Below are positions 41,997-52,393 of a stretch of DNA of 64,000 bases, one piece after another; within the stretch, counting starts at the first letter, position 1; the number at the start of each line of letters is the position of its first letter. The notes beneath the pieces were generated by a model. The model ran no database searches. It saw nothing but the letters and a program-made list of their open reading frames with translations, and had not been told where the DNA came from. Position numbers and translations under genes: made by a program. Origin of the DNA: Verticiella sediminum (GTDB lineage: Bacteria; Pseudomonadota; Gammaproteobacteria; Burkholderiales; Burkholderiaceae_B); the NCBI RefSeq assembly GCF_007558815.1, contig NZ_VLTJ01000013.1:1-64000 (forward strand). Reading direction: 5' to 3'.

Positions 41997-44186
41997 ATGC
42001 AAGACGCCGAACTCCTCTCCCGCGTCCGACTCTCGCGCCGCAGCCTGCTCAAGGCGGCCGGTGCTGGCGGTGCACTGCTCTTGAGCGTGCAACTGCCGTT
42101 GCTCGCCAAGAAGGCGATAGCCGCGGAACCCGAGGACGCAGCTCCCACCACGTTCAACGCTGTAGTGCGCATCGGCGCAGATGACGTGGTGACGCTGGTG
42201 ATGCCTCGCGTCGAGATGGGCCAAGGCACCTATACCGCGGTGCCGATGCTCATTGCCGAAGAGCTGGAAGTGGACCTCGCACAGGTGCGGCTCGAACACG
42301 CACCCGCCGATGACAAGCTCTATGCGCTGCCGGGCGGTGGCGTGCAGGTGACCGGGGGCTCCAACTCCGTACGCACCTCCTGGCTTCCCATGCGCCAAGC
42401 CGGCGCGGCCGCCCGCATGATGCTGGTGGCCGCCGCCGCGCAGGCCTGGGGCGTGGACGCCAGCGCGTGCAGGGCCGAGACCGGCAGTGTCGTCCATACC
42501 CCCAGCGCCCGCCGCTTGCGCTACGGCGAACTCGCGGCTCGTGCCGCCGAGTTGCCCGTTCCCGACGAGATCCCGCTCAAGGACCGCGCTCAGTTCCGGA
42601 TGATCGGCGGCGACCAGAAGCGGCTCGACGGCCCCGAGAAGGTCAATGGCACAGCACGCTTCGGCATCGACGTGCAGCTACCCGGCCTGCTCGTGGCCAC
42701 CGTGGCTGCGAGCCCCGTGCCCGGCGGGCGCGTGAAAAGCGTGAACACCGAGGCGGCGCAACTCGTGCGCGGCGTGCGCCAGGTGGTGCAGCTCGATGAC
42801 GTGGTGGCCGTCGTGGCCGACCACATGGGGGCGGCGCGCAAAGGATTGGCGGCGGCTCAGGTGCAATGGGACGACGGCCAGGCCGCCGGCTATTCGACCG
42901 AAACGATGATCGCGGAACTGGCCAAGGCCTCGGAACAGGAGGGCGCCACGGCCCGCAACGAGGGCGACGTGGCGGCCGTGCGGGAAGGTGCGCAGGCCAA
43001 CGGCCATCGCACCATCGAGGCCGTCTATCAGCAGCCCTTGCTGGCGCAGGCGCCTATGGAGCCGATGAATTGCACCGTGCACCTGCGTCCCGACGAGTGT
43101 GAACTGTGGCTGGGCACGCAGGTGCCCACCCGCGCCCAGGCCATGGCCGCCGAGGTGACGGGTCTGCCCTTGGAGAGGGTGCGGGTGCACAACCACCTGC
43201 TCGGTGGCGGTTTCGGCCGACGGCTGGACGCGGACTACGTCACCCAGGCCGTGCGCATCGCCCGCGAGGTGAAGGGCCCCCTCAAGGTGGTCTGGACACG
43301 CGAAGAGGACATGCAGCACAGCACCTACCGCCCCTACCACTACAACCGCTTGAGCGCTACGCTGGATGCGCAGGGCAAACCCATCGCTTGGCATCACCGC
43401 GTCACGGGCTCGTCCATCATCGCGCGCTATGCGCCGGCCGGCTTCAAGAACGGCCTCGACACGGATGCGATCCGCGATGCGGCCGGGCCATACGAATTCC
43501 CGAATCTGCTGGTGCAATACGTGCGCCAGGACCCTCCCGCGGGCCTGCTGACCGGCTGGTGGCGCGGCGTGGGCCACATGCAGAACGCGATTCCGGTGGA
43601 GTGCTTCATCGACGAACTTGCCCGGTCCGCGGGGCAGGACGCCATCGCCTTTCGCAAACCGCTGCTGGCCAAGCACCCGCGTGCGTTGAAGGTGCTGGAG
43701 GTCGCAGCGGAGAGATCCGGCTGGGGCCAGCCCCTGCCCGAAGGCCGCGGGCGTGGTCTTGCCTTCACGCTGTCGTTTCGTACCTATGCGGCCCAGGTGG
43801 TCGAGGTCAGTGTCGACGCCGAAGGCAACGTGAAGCCCGAGCGCGTCGTGACCGTAGTAGATTGCGGCCAGCAGGTGTCGCCCGCCACGGTGGAGGCGCA
43901 GGTGCAAGGTGGCATCGTCTTCGGCCTGTCGGCTGTGCTGTTCGGCAACATCTCGATCAAGGACGGGCGTGTGGAGCAGTCCAACTTCCACGACTATCGC
44001 GTGCTGCGCATGAACGAGATGCCGGTGATGGAAACCCATGTCATCCCGAGCACTGAAGACCCGACTGGCATCGGCGAGATCTCCACCGTCGTCATCACGC
44101 CGGCAGTGCTCAATGCCATCCACGACGCCACGGGCAAGCGGATACGCCGTCTGCCCATGAGCCCGGCGGATCTCAAGAGGGCATGA
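41997..44186 (+). CDS. iorB: Molybdopterin-binding large subunit of a molybdenum hydroxylase (IorB-like, Tat)
   Basis: 729 residues. Twin-arginine signal LSRRSLLKAAGAGG (Arg14-Arg15) indicates export of the folded complex. The aldehyde oxidase/xanthine dehydrogenase large-subunit core is present: molybdopterin contacts in NHLLGGGFGRRLD and QAPMEPMNCTV, and the C-terminal catalytic Glu in DPTGIGEISTVV. It hydroxylates a carbon next to N or oxidises an aldehyde using water. No FAD subunit or cytochrome gene follows, so electrons probably pass from the Fe-S subunit to another carrier. AAGGAGGCTTGAG precedes the ATG. Confidence 0.92.
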   Translation: MQDAELLSRVRLSRRSLLKAAGAGGALLLSVQLPLLAKKAIAAEPEDAAPTTFNAVVRIGADDVVTLVMPRVEMGQGTYTAVPMLIAEELEVDLAQVRLEHAPADDKLYALPGGGVQVTGGSNSVRTSWLPMRQAGAAARMMLVAAAAQAWGVDASACRAETGSVVHTPSARRLRYGELAARAAELPVPDEIPLKDRAQFRMIGGDQKRLDGPEKVNGTARFGIDVQLPGLLVATVAASPVPGGRVKSVNTEAAQLVRGVRQVVQLDDVVAVVADHMGAARKGLAAAQVQWDDGQAAGYSTETMIAELAKASEQEGATARNEGDVAAVREGAQANGHRTIEAVYQQPLLAQAPMEPMNCTVHLRPDECELWLGTQVPTRAQAMAAEVTGLPLERVRVHNHLLGGGFGRRLDADYVTQAVRIAREVKGPLKVVWTREEDMQHSTYRPYHYNRLSATLDAQGKPIAWHHRVTGSSIIARYAPAGFKNGLDTDAIRDAAGPYEFPNLLVQYVRQDPPAGLLTGWWRGVGHMQNAIPVECFIDELARSAGQDAIAFRKPLLAKHPRALKVLEVAAERSGWGQPLPEGRGRGLAFTLSFRTYAAQVVEVSVDAEGNVKPERVVTVVDCGQQVSPATVEAQVQGGIVFGLSAVLFGNISIKDGRVEQSNFHDYRVLRMNEMPVMETHVIPSTEDPTGIGEISTVVITPAVLNAIHDATGKRIRRLPMSPADLKRA

Positions 44187-44194
44187 CGCCAGCC

Positions 44195-44241
44195 ATGCAG
44201 GCGAACGGGACGGCGTCTCGCACGCCGTACCCGGCCTGCAT
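44195..44241. terminator. Hairpin between convergent genes (possible bidirectional terminator)
   Basis: ATGCAGGC (44195-44202) pairs with GCCTGCAT (44234-44241), and an inner stem ACGGCGT / ACGCCGT flanks a CTCGC loop, forming one long interrupted hairpin 9 nt after the iorB stop and before the converging Bug gene end. There is no T-run, so intrinsic termination is not certain. The remaining sequence to 44323 is unremarkable. Confidence 0.4.
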
Positions 44242-44323
44242 TGGAAAGCGCGATGCCATGAAGCGGCCAGGCGTTCACCAACCATCATGATATGCCGGCC
44301 CGTCTTCAAGCCTCTTTCAGCGC

Positions 44324-45310
44324 TCACTTCTTCGTGATGCCGGCGAGCGTGATATTGGATCTCCAGCGTGCGATCTCCGAACTGACGAGGCTGTCGAGTT
44401 CCGCAGGAGTCATTTTCATGGGCGTCAAAGCCATTGTCTGCAGGGTTTCAGCGATGTGCGGCATGCTGAGGATCTCGTTGATCTCCTCGTTGAGCCGAGC
44501 AATGATGGCGGGATCGGTTTTGGCCGGTGCGAAGAAGCCATTCCAGGCAACGACTTGCACCTCCGGCAGGCCGGCTTCGGCCATCGTCGGCACCTGCGGA
44601 TACAACGGATGGCGTTCTTGGTCGGCGACACCCAGAACCTTGAGCCGTCCTCCGTGGACGAGGGTCAACGGCGAATACGCATCGGTGAACAGGAAATCCA
44701 GGATTCCGCCGGCGAGATCCTGAAGGGCCTGCGGGGAGCCCTTGTATGGCACATGGGTGAAGTTTATTTTCGTGCTGGTTCCCAAGAGCGCTCCAGCGAC
44801 TTGGCCCGCAGTGTTGCCGCTGCCGTAGTTGAGCGGCTTCTCCGAGGCAGCCTGCTGCTGGGCGATCTTCAGAAAGCCCGCCACATCCTGCGCAGGAAAA
44901 TCGTTCTTGACCAACATGATCATGGGCACGCTGACAAGGCCGGCGATTGCGGTGAAATCCTTCTGAGGGTCGTAGGGAAGTTTGTTGTACAGACTCAGGT
45001 TCGCTGCGTGCGTAGAGTTGGTGCTCAGAAAAATGGTGTACCCGTCCGGCGCCGCCCGCTTGGCCGCTTCTGCACCGATGATGCCGTCCGCCCCCGGCAT
45101 GGTCTCGACGACGAAGGGTTGTCCGAGCCTCTTGGCCAACTCCGCCCCGACCAGGCGGGTACTGGCGTCCGCAGAACTTCCTGCGGGAAAGGGAACGATG
45201 ATCTTGACCGGTCGTGTGGGGTAGCCTTGTGAAGCCGCTGTCGATGGCGTGGCGAGCGCCATGGCCGCTGCGAAGATGAACATCGTTGGAATGAGCTTGT
45301 TCTTATACAT
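44324..45310 (-). CDS. Bug-family TTT substrate-binding protein
   Basis: 328 residues with a Sec signal (FIFAAAMALATPSTAASQG, cleavage about 26), then YPTRPVKIIVPFPAGSSAD, PGADGIIGAEAAKRA and NKLPYDPQKDF. CAAGGAGACAAGC precedes the ATG. It lies at the distal end of the 44-53 kb catabolic operon and probably binds a carboxylate for it. No TctAB partner is present. Very similar in pattern to the Bug receptor at 1413-2474. Confidence 0.92.
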   Translation of the reverse strand: MYKNKLIPTMFIFAAAMALATPSTAASQGYPTRPVKIIVPFPAGSSADASTRLVGAELAKRLGQPFVVETMPGADGIIGAEAAKRAAPDGYTIFLSTNSTHAANLSLYNKLPYDPQKDFTAIAGLVSVPMIMLVKNDFPAQDVAGFLKIAQQQAASEKPLNYGSGNTAGQVAGALLGTSTKINFTHVPYKGSPQALQDLAGGILDFLFTDAYSPLTLVHGGRLKVLGVADQERHPLYPQVPTMAEAGLPEVQVVAWNGFFAPAKTDPAIIARLNEEINEILSMPHIAETLQTMALTPMKMTPAELDSLVSSEIARWRSNITLAGITKK

Positions 45311-45438
45311 GCTTGTCTCCTTGAAAATGAACAGAAATTGAACTCAGACGAGTGGTCTTGCGTCTTCGAGGGGGCAGCGATCCTTGCGAAATGCGTTGAG
45401 AGGGTTTGTCGTGTACTGCCTGAAGCGTTTGCTGCGCG

Positions 45439-46878
45439 TCATGTGGCGTGGTGGATGAATTTGGGATGCATGAACGCCTCCAAGCCCTCGCGTCCACCTT
45501 CGTTGCCGTATCCGCTGCTCTTGATGCCGCCGAAGGGAGCCTCGATCTGCGACACCGCAAAGCTGTTGATGCCCACCCCGCCGGCCTGCAGTTCGTCGCC
45601 TACGGCTACCGCCGTCGCCGCCGACTGCGTGAATGCATATGCGGCCAGGCCATAGGGCAGTCGGTTGGCTTCGGCAAGGCCGTCTTCCAGCTTCGAGAAG
45701 CGGCTGACCAGCGCCAGCGGACCGAAAGGCTCCACATGCATGGCTTTGGCGCTGTCGGGAACATCCGCGATCAGGCTGAGCGGCCAAAAGTTGCCGCGCG
45801 GCTGTGTTCTGCGGCCGCCGGCGACCAGTCGGCCGCCCTGCGCCAGGGCATCACCCACTAGTTCCTCCATGGCTTGCAGCCTGCGCGTGTTGGCCAGTGC
45901 GCCCATCTGGTTGGCTGGGTCCAGCCCCGGGCCCACCGCGAGCTGTTCCATGGCTTCGCCATAGCGGCGCACGAATTCGTCGTGAATGCCTTGCTGCACG
46001 ATGAAGCGTGTGGGCGAGGTGCAGACCTGGCCCGCGTTGCGGCTCTTGCCCTGGATGCAGGTGGCGACCGTCCTGTCGAGATCGGCGTCATCGAAGACGA
46101 GTACGGGGGCGTGCCCGCCCAGTTCGAGCGTGCAGGGCTTGACGCCGTCCGCAGCCAGCCGTGCAAGCTGCCGGCCTACCGGCGTGGAGCCTGTGAAGGT
46201 GACCTTGCGGATGATGTCCGAGCGGATCAGATGCGTCGAGACTTCGGCGGGTACGCCGAACACCAGGTTCAGCGCGCCGGGCGGCAGGCCGGCATCGGCC
46301 AGGGCCTGCGCCAGTGCGATCGCGGATGCCGGCGTTTCCTCCGAGGGCTTCATCACCACCGTGCAACCGGCCGCCAGCGCACCTGCCATCTTGCGTGCCG
46401 GCAAGGCGGCGGGGAAGTTCCAGGGGGTGAAGGCGACCACCGGGCCCAGGGGCTGCGGCAGGACCATCTGCCGCGCGCCGGGCAACCGGGCAGGCATCAA
46501 GCGGCCGTTCGCGCGCAATGCCTCGGCGGCGTACCAGTCAAAGGTTTCCGCTGCGTGCATGAACTCGAAGGTCGACTCCGCGAGCGTCTTGCCCTGTTCC
46601 AGGGTCATCAGCGGTCCTAGCGCCACCGCACGCTCGCGCAGCAGATTCGCTGCCCGCTGCAGCACGCCGGCGCGGTCCACGGCGGGTTTGCGCCGCCAGA
46701 TCTCGAAGGCCGCCGCACTGGCCTCCAGCGCGTCGTCCAGATCCGTACGGCTGGCCCGCGGCACCTGCGCCAACGTCTGCTCCGTAGCCGGGTCACGCAC
46801 CTCGGTGCACGTTCCGTCGCCGCCCTCTCGCCATTCACCTGCGATGAACATGAGAGGTCTCGTATAGTGGGTGGACAT
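45439..46878 (-). CDS. NAD(P)-dependent aldehyde dehydrogenase (succinate-semialdehyde type)
   Basis: 479 residues. Catalytic Glu is in LELGGHAPVLVF (about 253) and catalytic Cys in NAGQVCTSPTRF (about 287); other signatures are FTPWNFPAALPARKMAGALAAG-type segment (excerpt TPWNFPAALPARK) and GIKSSGYGNEGG near the C terminus. The pattern fits GabD-like enzymes oxidising semialdehydes. The ATG at 46878 follows AAAGGAAACAGGC. The frame extends much further upstream but overlaps the cupin gene. It acts in the cytosol within the 44-53 kb operon. Confidence 0.92.
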   Translation of the reverse strand: MSTHYTRPLMFIAGEWREGGDGTCTEVRDPATEQTLAQVPRASRTDLDDALEASAAAFEIWRRKPAVDRAGVLQRAANLLRERAVALGPLMTLEQGKTLAESTFEFMHAAETFDWYAAEALRANGRLMPARLPGARQMVLPQPLGPVVAFTPWNFPAALPARKMAGALAAGCTVVMKPSEETPASAIALAQALADAGLPPGALNLVFGVPAEVSTHLIRSDIIRKVTFTGSTPVGRQLARLAADGVKPCTLELGGHAPVLVFDDADLDRTVATCIQGKSRNAGQVCTSPTRFIVQQGIHDEFVRRYGEAMEQLAVGPGLDPANQMGALANTRRLQAMEELVGDALAQGGRLVAGGRRTQPRGNFWPLSLIADVPDSAKAMHVEPFGPLALVSRFSKLEDGLAEANRLPYGLAAYAFTQSAATAVAVGDELQAGGVGINSFAVSQIEAPFGGIKSSGYGNEGGREGLEAFMHPKFIHHAT

Positions 46879-46922
46879 GCCTGTTTCCTTTGTTGGCTGA
46901 AGTTCTTCGATTCGGTGCCGTG

Positions 46923-47321
46923 TCAGCCCGCGGCCAGGTAATCGCTGTCGTCCACCGGCTCCATCCAGTCCACGCTCTTGCCGTCGACGTGCTCCTGGAT
47001 CGCGATGTGCGTCATGGCCGTCGTGGGGCTTGCGCCGTGCCAGTGCCGTTCGCCCGGGGCGATCCAGACCACATCGCCGGGGTGGATGGCCTGCGCGGGC
47101 TGGCCTTCCCGCTGGACCCGGCCCGAGCCTGCCGTCACGATGAGGGTCTGCCCCAAGGGATGTGCATGCCATGCGGTGCGCGCGCCCGGCTCGAAGGTGA
47201 CGCTTGCGCCCCGCACGCGGGCGGGCGAGGGCGGCTCGAACAAGGGGTCGACACGGACCGCGCCGATGAAGTTCTGTTGTGCCGTGCAAGACGGCGTGGA
47301 TCCTATTCGCTTGATTTCCAT
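46923..47321 (-). CDS. Cupin protein, hydroxynitrile-lyase-like family (third paralog)
   Basis: 132 residues, one cupin barrel: motif 1 [19 protein letters not shown] and motif 2 IHPGDVVWIAPGERHWHGA. The N terminus MEIKRIGSTPS is typical of the metal-dependent bacterial hydroxynitrile-lyase-like cupins. Cytosolic, no signal peptide. It sits between the AKR and aldehyde dehydrogenase genes of the operon. Whether it acts on a cyanohydrin or another carbonyl compound cannot be told from the sequence. Confidence 0.88.
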   Translation of the reverse strand: MEIKRIGSTPSCTAQQNFIGAVRVDPLFEPPSPARVRGASVTFEPGARTAWHAHPLGQTLIVTAGSGRVQREGQPAQAIHPGDVVWIAPGERHWHGASPTTAMTHIAIQEHVDGKSVDWMEPVDDSDYLAAG

Positions 47322-47456
47322 GGCAGATTCTCGTCAGATTGGATTGGACGCGCGGTATGCGCATGCGAGTCAAGCCAGGAGCATCGGCGACCAAGGCCGC
47401 TGTTCCGGGTACGCGCAAGGGCGGATGGAGGGATTCGACTCTCTATGACTGTCGGC

Positions 47457-49255
<1,799 letters not shown>

Positions 49256-49265
49256 GTTGCTTTCC

Positions 49266-50027
49266 TCAGCTCGTGTATCCGCCGTCGATCGCCAGCGTGG
49301 TGCCGGTGACGAAGCTGGCCTGGTCGGAGCAAAGCCACAACACGCCGCCTGCCACTTCGTCCGTTTTGCCGGTCCGCTTCATCGCCGGTCGGGTGATGAT
49401 GGGCCGCTCCGGGCTCACCCAGGAATTCGCCCGCATCGGGGTGTCTATGTAGCCGGGGCAGACGGCGTTCACGCGGATGCCGGCTGCCGCGTGGTCCATG
49501 GCCGCGGCCTTCGTCAGGCCTACCACGCCGTGCTTGGACGCGACATAACCGTGCGCGCCAGGCAGCCCTACGAGGCCGGCGATGGACGCGATGTTGACGA
49601 TGGCGCCGCCGCCGGAGCGCTCCATCGCGAGCAATTCGTACTTCATGCAGCGCCACACGCTCGTGAGATTGACACAGATGAGCCGTTCCCACGCCTCTTC
49701 GGAGATGTCGCCGACCCGTTGGCCTCCCGCACCCACCTGGCTGGCTGAGATGCCCACATTGTTGACGGCGCAGTCGAGCCGGCCGTAGGTCTCGATGGCC
49801 GCAGCAACCATGGCAGTGACCTGCTCGACGCGATTTACATCGGCGACTACCACGCGTGCCTCGCCACCCTCGGCCCGAACGAGATCGGCGGTCTGCTCTG
49901 CAGCCTCTTTGTCGATGTCGGCAACGATCAGCCGCGCGCCTTCGCGTGCGAACAACTCGCACGTTGCGCGACCGATCCCGGACCCGCCGCCTGTGACCAG
50001 GGCGGACTTTGCTTCAAGAGCTGGCAT
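49266..50027 (-). CDS. SDR-family oxidoreductase
   Basis: 253 residues. TGGGSGIG is at about 12-19, IVADIDKEA indicates NAD preference, NNVG replaces NNAG, catalytic Ser is in NIASIAG and YVASK near 160, and the C terminus TGTTLAIDGGYTS is the classical ending. The ATG at 50027 was chosen because it places the Rossmann motif at the normal position; the ribosome binding site is weak. It ends 10 nt before the next SDR start. Confidence 0.9.
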   Translation of the reverse strand: MPALEAKSALVTGGGSGIGRATCELFAREGARLIVADIDKEAAEQTADLVRAEGGEARVVVADVNRVEQVTAMVAAAIETYGRLDCAVNNVGISASQVGAGGQRVGDISEEAWERLICVNLTSVWRCMKYELLAMERSGGGAIVNIASIAGLVGLPGAHGYVASKHGVVGLTKAAAMDHAAAGIRVNAVCPGYIDTPMRANSWVSPERPIITRPAMKRTGKTDEVAGGVLWLCSDQASFVTGTTLAIDGGYTS

Positions 50028-50119
50028 GACATTCGATTGTTGATGGATGAAACCGATGCGGGCAGGCCGGTCGCTCGGGCCGACGACTGCGGCTACCGAG
50101 CGATGTCCGCCCGGACGTT

Positions 50120-50995
50120 CTATTGGCTGTCTTCCGCCTGGTAGACCTGGAAGGTCAGGCGCGGCAGCTTTGCGATGTCGACCGACGGCGTCCAGCCTTC
50201 GACCACTGCGAGATTGCGCTCGACTTCCTCTTTCCATCGGATGCCGACGATGCCTGCATGCACGCGGCTGTCGGACAACACGAACTTGAGCGCCACGTCG
50301 TACAGATCGTGTGCCGCCTGCCACTCGGGGGCCAGGTAGCTCGCCTGCATCTGCATGATGCCGGACGTCATCGTGCGCATCGTGACCACGCCGGCATTCA
50401 CCTTCTCGGCCTCGATGAGGAAATGGCGCGCCGCCGCCTGGTAGATGAAGTTGTAGGCGATCTGAAAGACCTCCACCTCGGGCAGCGCCAGGAAAGGGAT
50501 CAGTGTCCACGGCTCTTCCGAAGTGATGCCGATGTGACCGATCTTGCCTTGTTCCTTCATGAGGCGCAGGCCGTCCAGCGGACCGTCTTCCTTGAGGATG
50601 TGATCGACATCCGGCTGGTGGTACATGCGACCGTGGATCTGCAGCACGTCGATGTAGTCCGTGTTGAGCCGCTTCAGGCTGGCGTGGACGCTGTCGATGG
50701 TGCCCTGCTTGTCGAGCTCGTACCAGGATTTGCTGGCCAGTACGCAATCCTTGCGTCGGCTTTTCATGACCTCGCCGATCATCGACTCGCTATAGCCGTC
50801 GCCATATAGAGGGGAGGTGTCGATGTAGTTGATGCCGCGGTCCAGCGCGTGGTGCAGCGTCCCGACCACGACTCTGCGGCCTTCCTCGGAGCGCGGATCC
50901 CAGTTCGCGGATTTGTGCGTATAGGTGATGGTTGCGCCACCGAAGGCGATCGGAGAGATATCGAGGCCGGTGCGGCCCAGCTTTCTGCGTTTCAT
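50120..50995 (-). CDS. Aldo/keto reductase
   Basis: 291 residues, start MKRRKLGRTGLDISPIAFGG. Tetrad residues are in NYIDTSPLYGDG (Asp, Tyr), ASKSWYE (Lys) and LQIHGRMY (His). It belongs to a different AKR subgroup from the other four in the window (L-galactose dehydrogenase-like pattern). The ATG overlaps the stop of the preceding DABB-like gene by 4 nt, with AAGGAATCATCGCC in front. Cytosolic NAD(P)-dependent enzyme. Confidence 0.9.
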   Translation of the reverse strand: MKRRKLGRTGLDISPIAFGGATITYTHKSANWDPRSEEGRRVVVGTLHHALDRGINYIDTSPLYGDGYSESMIGEVMKSRRKDCVLASKSWYELDKQGTIDSVHASLKRLNTDYIDVLQIHGRMYHQPDVDHILKEDGPLDGLRLMKEQGKIGHIGITSEEPWTLIPFLALPEVEVFQIAYNFIYQAAARHFLIEAEKVNAGVVTMRTMTSGIMQMQASYLAPEWQAAHDLYDVALKFVLSDSRVHAGIVGIRWKEEVERNLAVVEGWTPSVDIAKLPRLTFQVYQAEDSQ

Positions 50996-51834
50996 GGCGA
51001 TGATTCCTTGATTTGGCGAACTTTCAGCGGCGTCACCGTTCCCGGTAGCGTTGGCACGAACGGTGCGAGCAGCACAAGGTGCCCGACACCGCTGGCCTCG
51101 ATTTCCTCGGGGTGCCGGGCGAAGTTCCCGGGCCAGAAGGCATGAGGGTCCTCGCGCAGGAACCACAGGAGGCAGACTCGACGTTCCGGATTGGGGTCGA
51201 TCGCGGGGGCAACGACACCGGATCCCTCCGATGGCCGGCGCTCTTCGCGCAAGCCTCGTGGGAGAAGAGCCACGCATTGGCCGAATGGCCCCTTCTGCGA
51301 AGGCACGTATTCGTCGCGCAGCCAACGGACCAGGTCTTCGCGAGACGCACCTTCCGCGGCGTCCAGAAGTTCCACTGCGAGCCCCTGATAGGGGTAGTCC
51401 AGAGCATGGATAGCCCGCATGGGCGGCGGGTCGAACATGTGCGTGAAAGCGGTTTCGTGCATTGCGGAGTAGACACGGGTCCTGTCTCTCGGGCCCCGTC
51501 CCTCTTGCGTCAGATGCGCCAGGGCGGCTTTGGCCCACGCCCACACTTCATCGACGTGCCCGGCCAACGTCCAATAGAGGCCGATGAACGACCCCATCTC
51601 GGTCGGCGTGGAGCCCGTTGCGCAGAAGCGCTGCAGCTCGCAGCGCACGAAGCGGCGACCGGCGAACACCCATGGGCTCACCATGGCTCCCGAGATGTAG
51701 TGGTCGTCTTCGTACCAACGGTTGAATGCCTCTTCGCGGCCTGCGTGCGCCTGCGGCATCGTGATCAGGGCGCCGCCCAGTTCTACGGCTGTCGGCTTGG
51801 CTGCCGCCAATGCCAGATACAGGTCTTCAGACAT
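50992..51834 (-). CDS. Dimeric alpha/beta-barrel (EthD-like) protein
   Basis: 280 residues that appear to be two ferredoxin-like repeats. The first has REEAFNRWYEDDHYISGA (about 33-50) and the second DLVRWLRDEYVPSQKGP (about 167-183), the W-x2-D-E/D-H/Y helix pattern of EthD and related DABB proteins. Such proteins act as small-molecule binding, isomerising or oxygenating partners in aromatic and ether degradation. No catalytic residue can be assigned. It is translationally coupled to the AKR gene downstream. Confidence 0.65.
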   Translation of the reverse strand: MSEDLYLALAAAKPTAVELGGALITMPQAHAGREEAFNRWYEDDHYISGAMVSPWVFAGRRFVRCELQRFCATGSTPTEMGSFIGLYWTLAGHVDEVWAWAKAALAHLTQEGRGPRDRTRVYSAMHETAFTHMFDPPPMRAIHALDYPYQGLAVELLDAAEGASREDLVRWLRDEYVPSQKGPFGQCVALLPRGLREERRPSEGSGVVAPAIDPNPERRVCLLWFLREDPHAFWPGNFARHPEEIEASGVGHLVLLAPFVPTLPGTVTPLKVRQIKESSP

Positions 51835-51858
51835 TGTTCTATGCCCTTTGCAGTCGCT

Positions 51859-52191
51859 TCACTTCACGGCGGGTTTGACCGCCCCGAGCTCTTCCAGCAA
51901 TGGTCTGGCAGTGGATGCCGCAGACAAGGCGGCGGGAAAGCCCACGTAGAAAGCGAGGTGTGTGATGATCTCCGTGAGTTCCGTGGCGGTAACGCCGTTG
52001 TTGATGGCGCGCTTCATGTGGGATGGCATCTGGTCGGCCTGCCCACGAGCGATGAGCGTTGCGACCGTGATCATGCTGCGATCACGCTTGGTCAGGCCAG
52101 GGCGTTCCCAGATATCCCCGTAGATGGTCGCCTCGACGACCTCACGCAGTTTGGGAACGACGTCTTTTGTGCTTTCAACGGAATAAGCCAT
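51859..52191 (-). CDS. Carboxymuconolactone decarboxylase-family protein
   Basis: 110 residues, the size of gamma-carboxymuconolactone decarboxylase (PcaC) and related trimeric proteins: ERPGLTKRDRSMITVATLIARGQ-type central segment (excerpt RDRSMITVATLIARG) and SHMKRAINNGVTATELTEII with the conserved His and Glu. There is no redox CxxC, so lactone decarboxylation or isomerisation is more likely than AhpD activity. It lies between the DABB-like protein and the amidohydrolase in the operon, consistent with a ring-cleavage or lactone step (inference). Confidence 0.85.
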   Translation of the reverse strand: MAYSVESTKDVVPKLREVVEATIYGDIWERPGLTKRDRSMITVATLIARGQADQMPSHMKRAINNGVTATELTEIITHLAFYVGFPAALSAASTARPLLEELGAVKPAVK

Positions 52192-52393
52192 ATGTCCCTA
52201 TGAACGGTTGGTGGTTGATGGTTCGAGTGACGCCGGTCGTCTCGGCTTGCTGTGTGCTGTGTCTTCTGATCCAGAAGGCTTCACCCTGCCTATGTCCGCC
52301 GAGTACTGTCGATCGGGGGGGCGTGACGTTGCGCAGGAGTTCGCGCTCCCGGATGCCGGCAAAGCTGGCGGGTATCGGAGTGCGTGGATCGGC

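Noticed and set aside
42678-44327. Long antisense frame opposite the molybdenum hydroxylase large subunit
   Set aside because: No family signature and fully covered by iorB on the other strand.
46879-47418. Upstream extension of the aldehyde dehydrogenase frame
   Set aside because: It overlaps the cupin gene, which has complete cupin motifs; ATG 46878 has a proper ribosome binding site.
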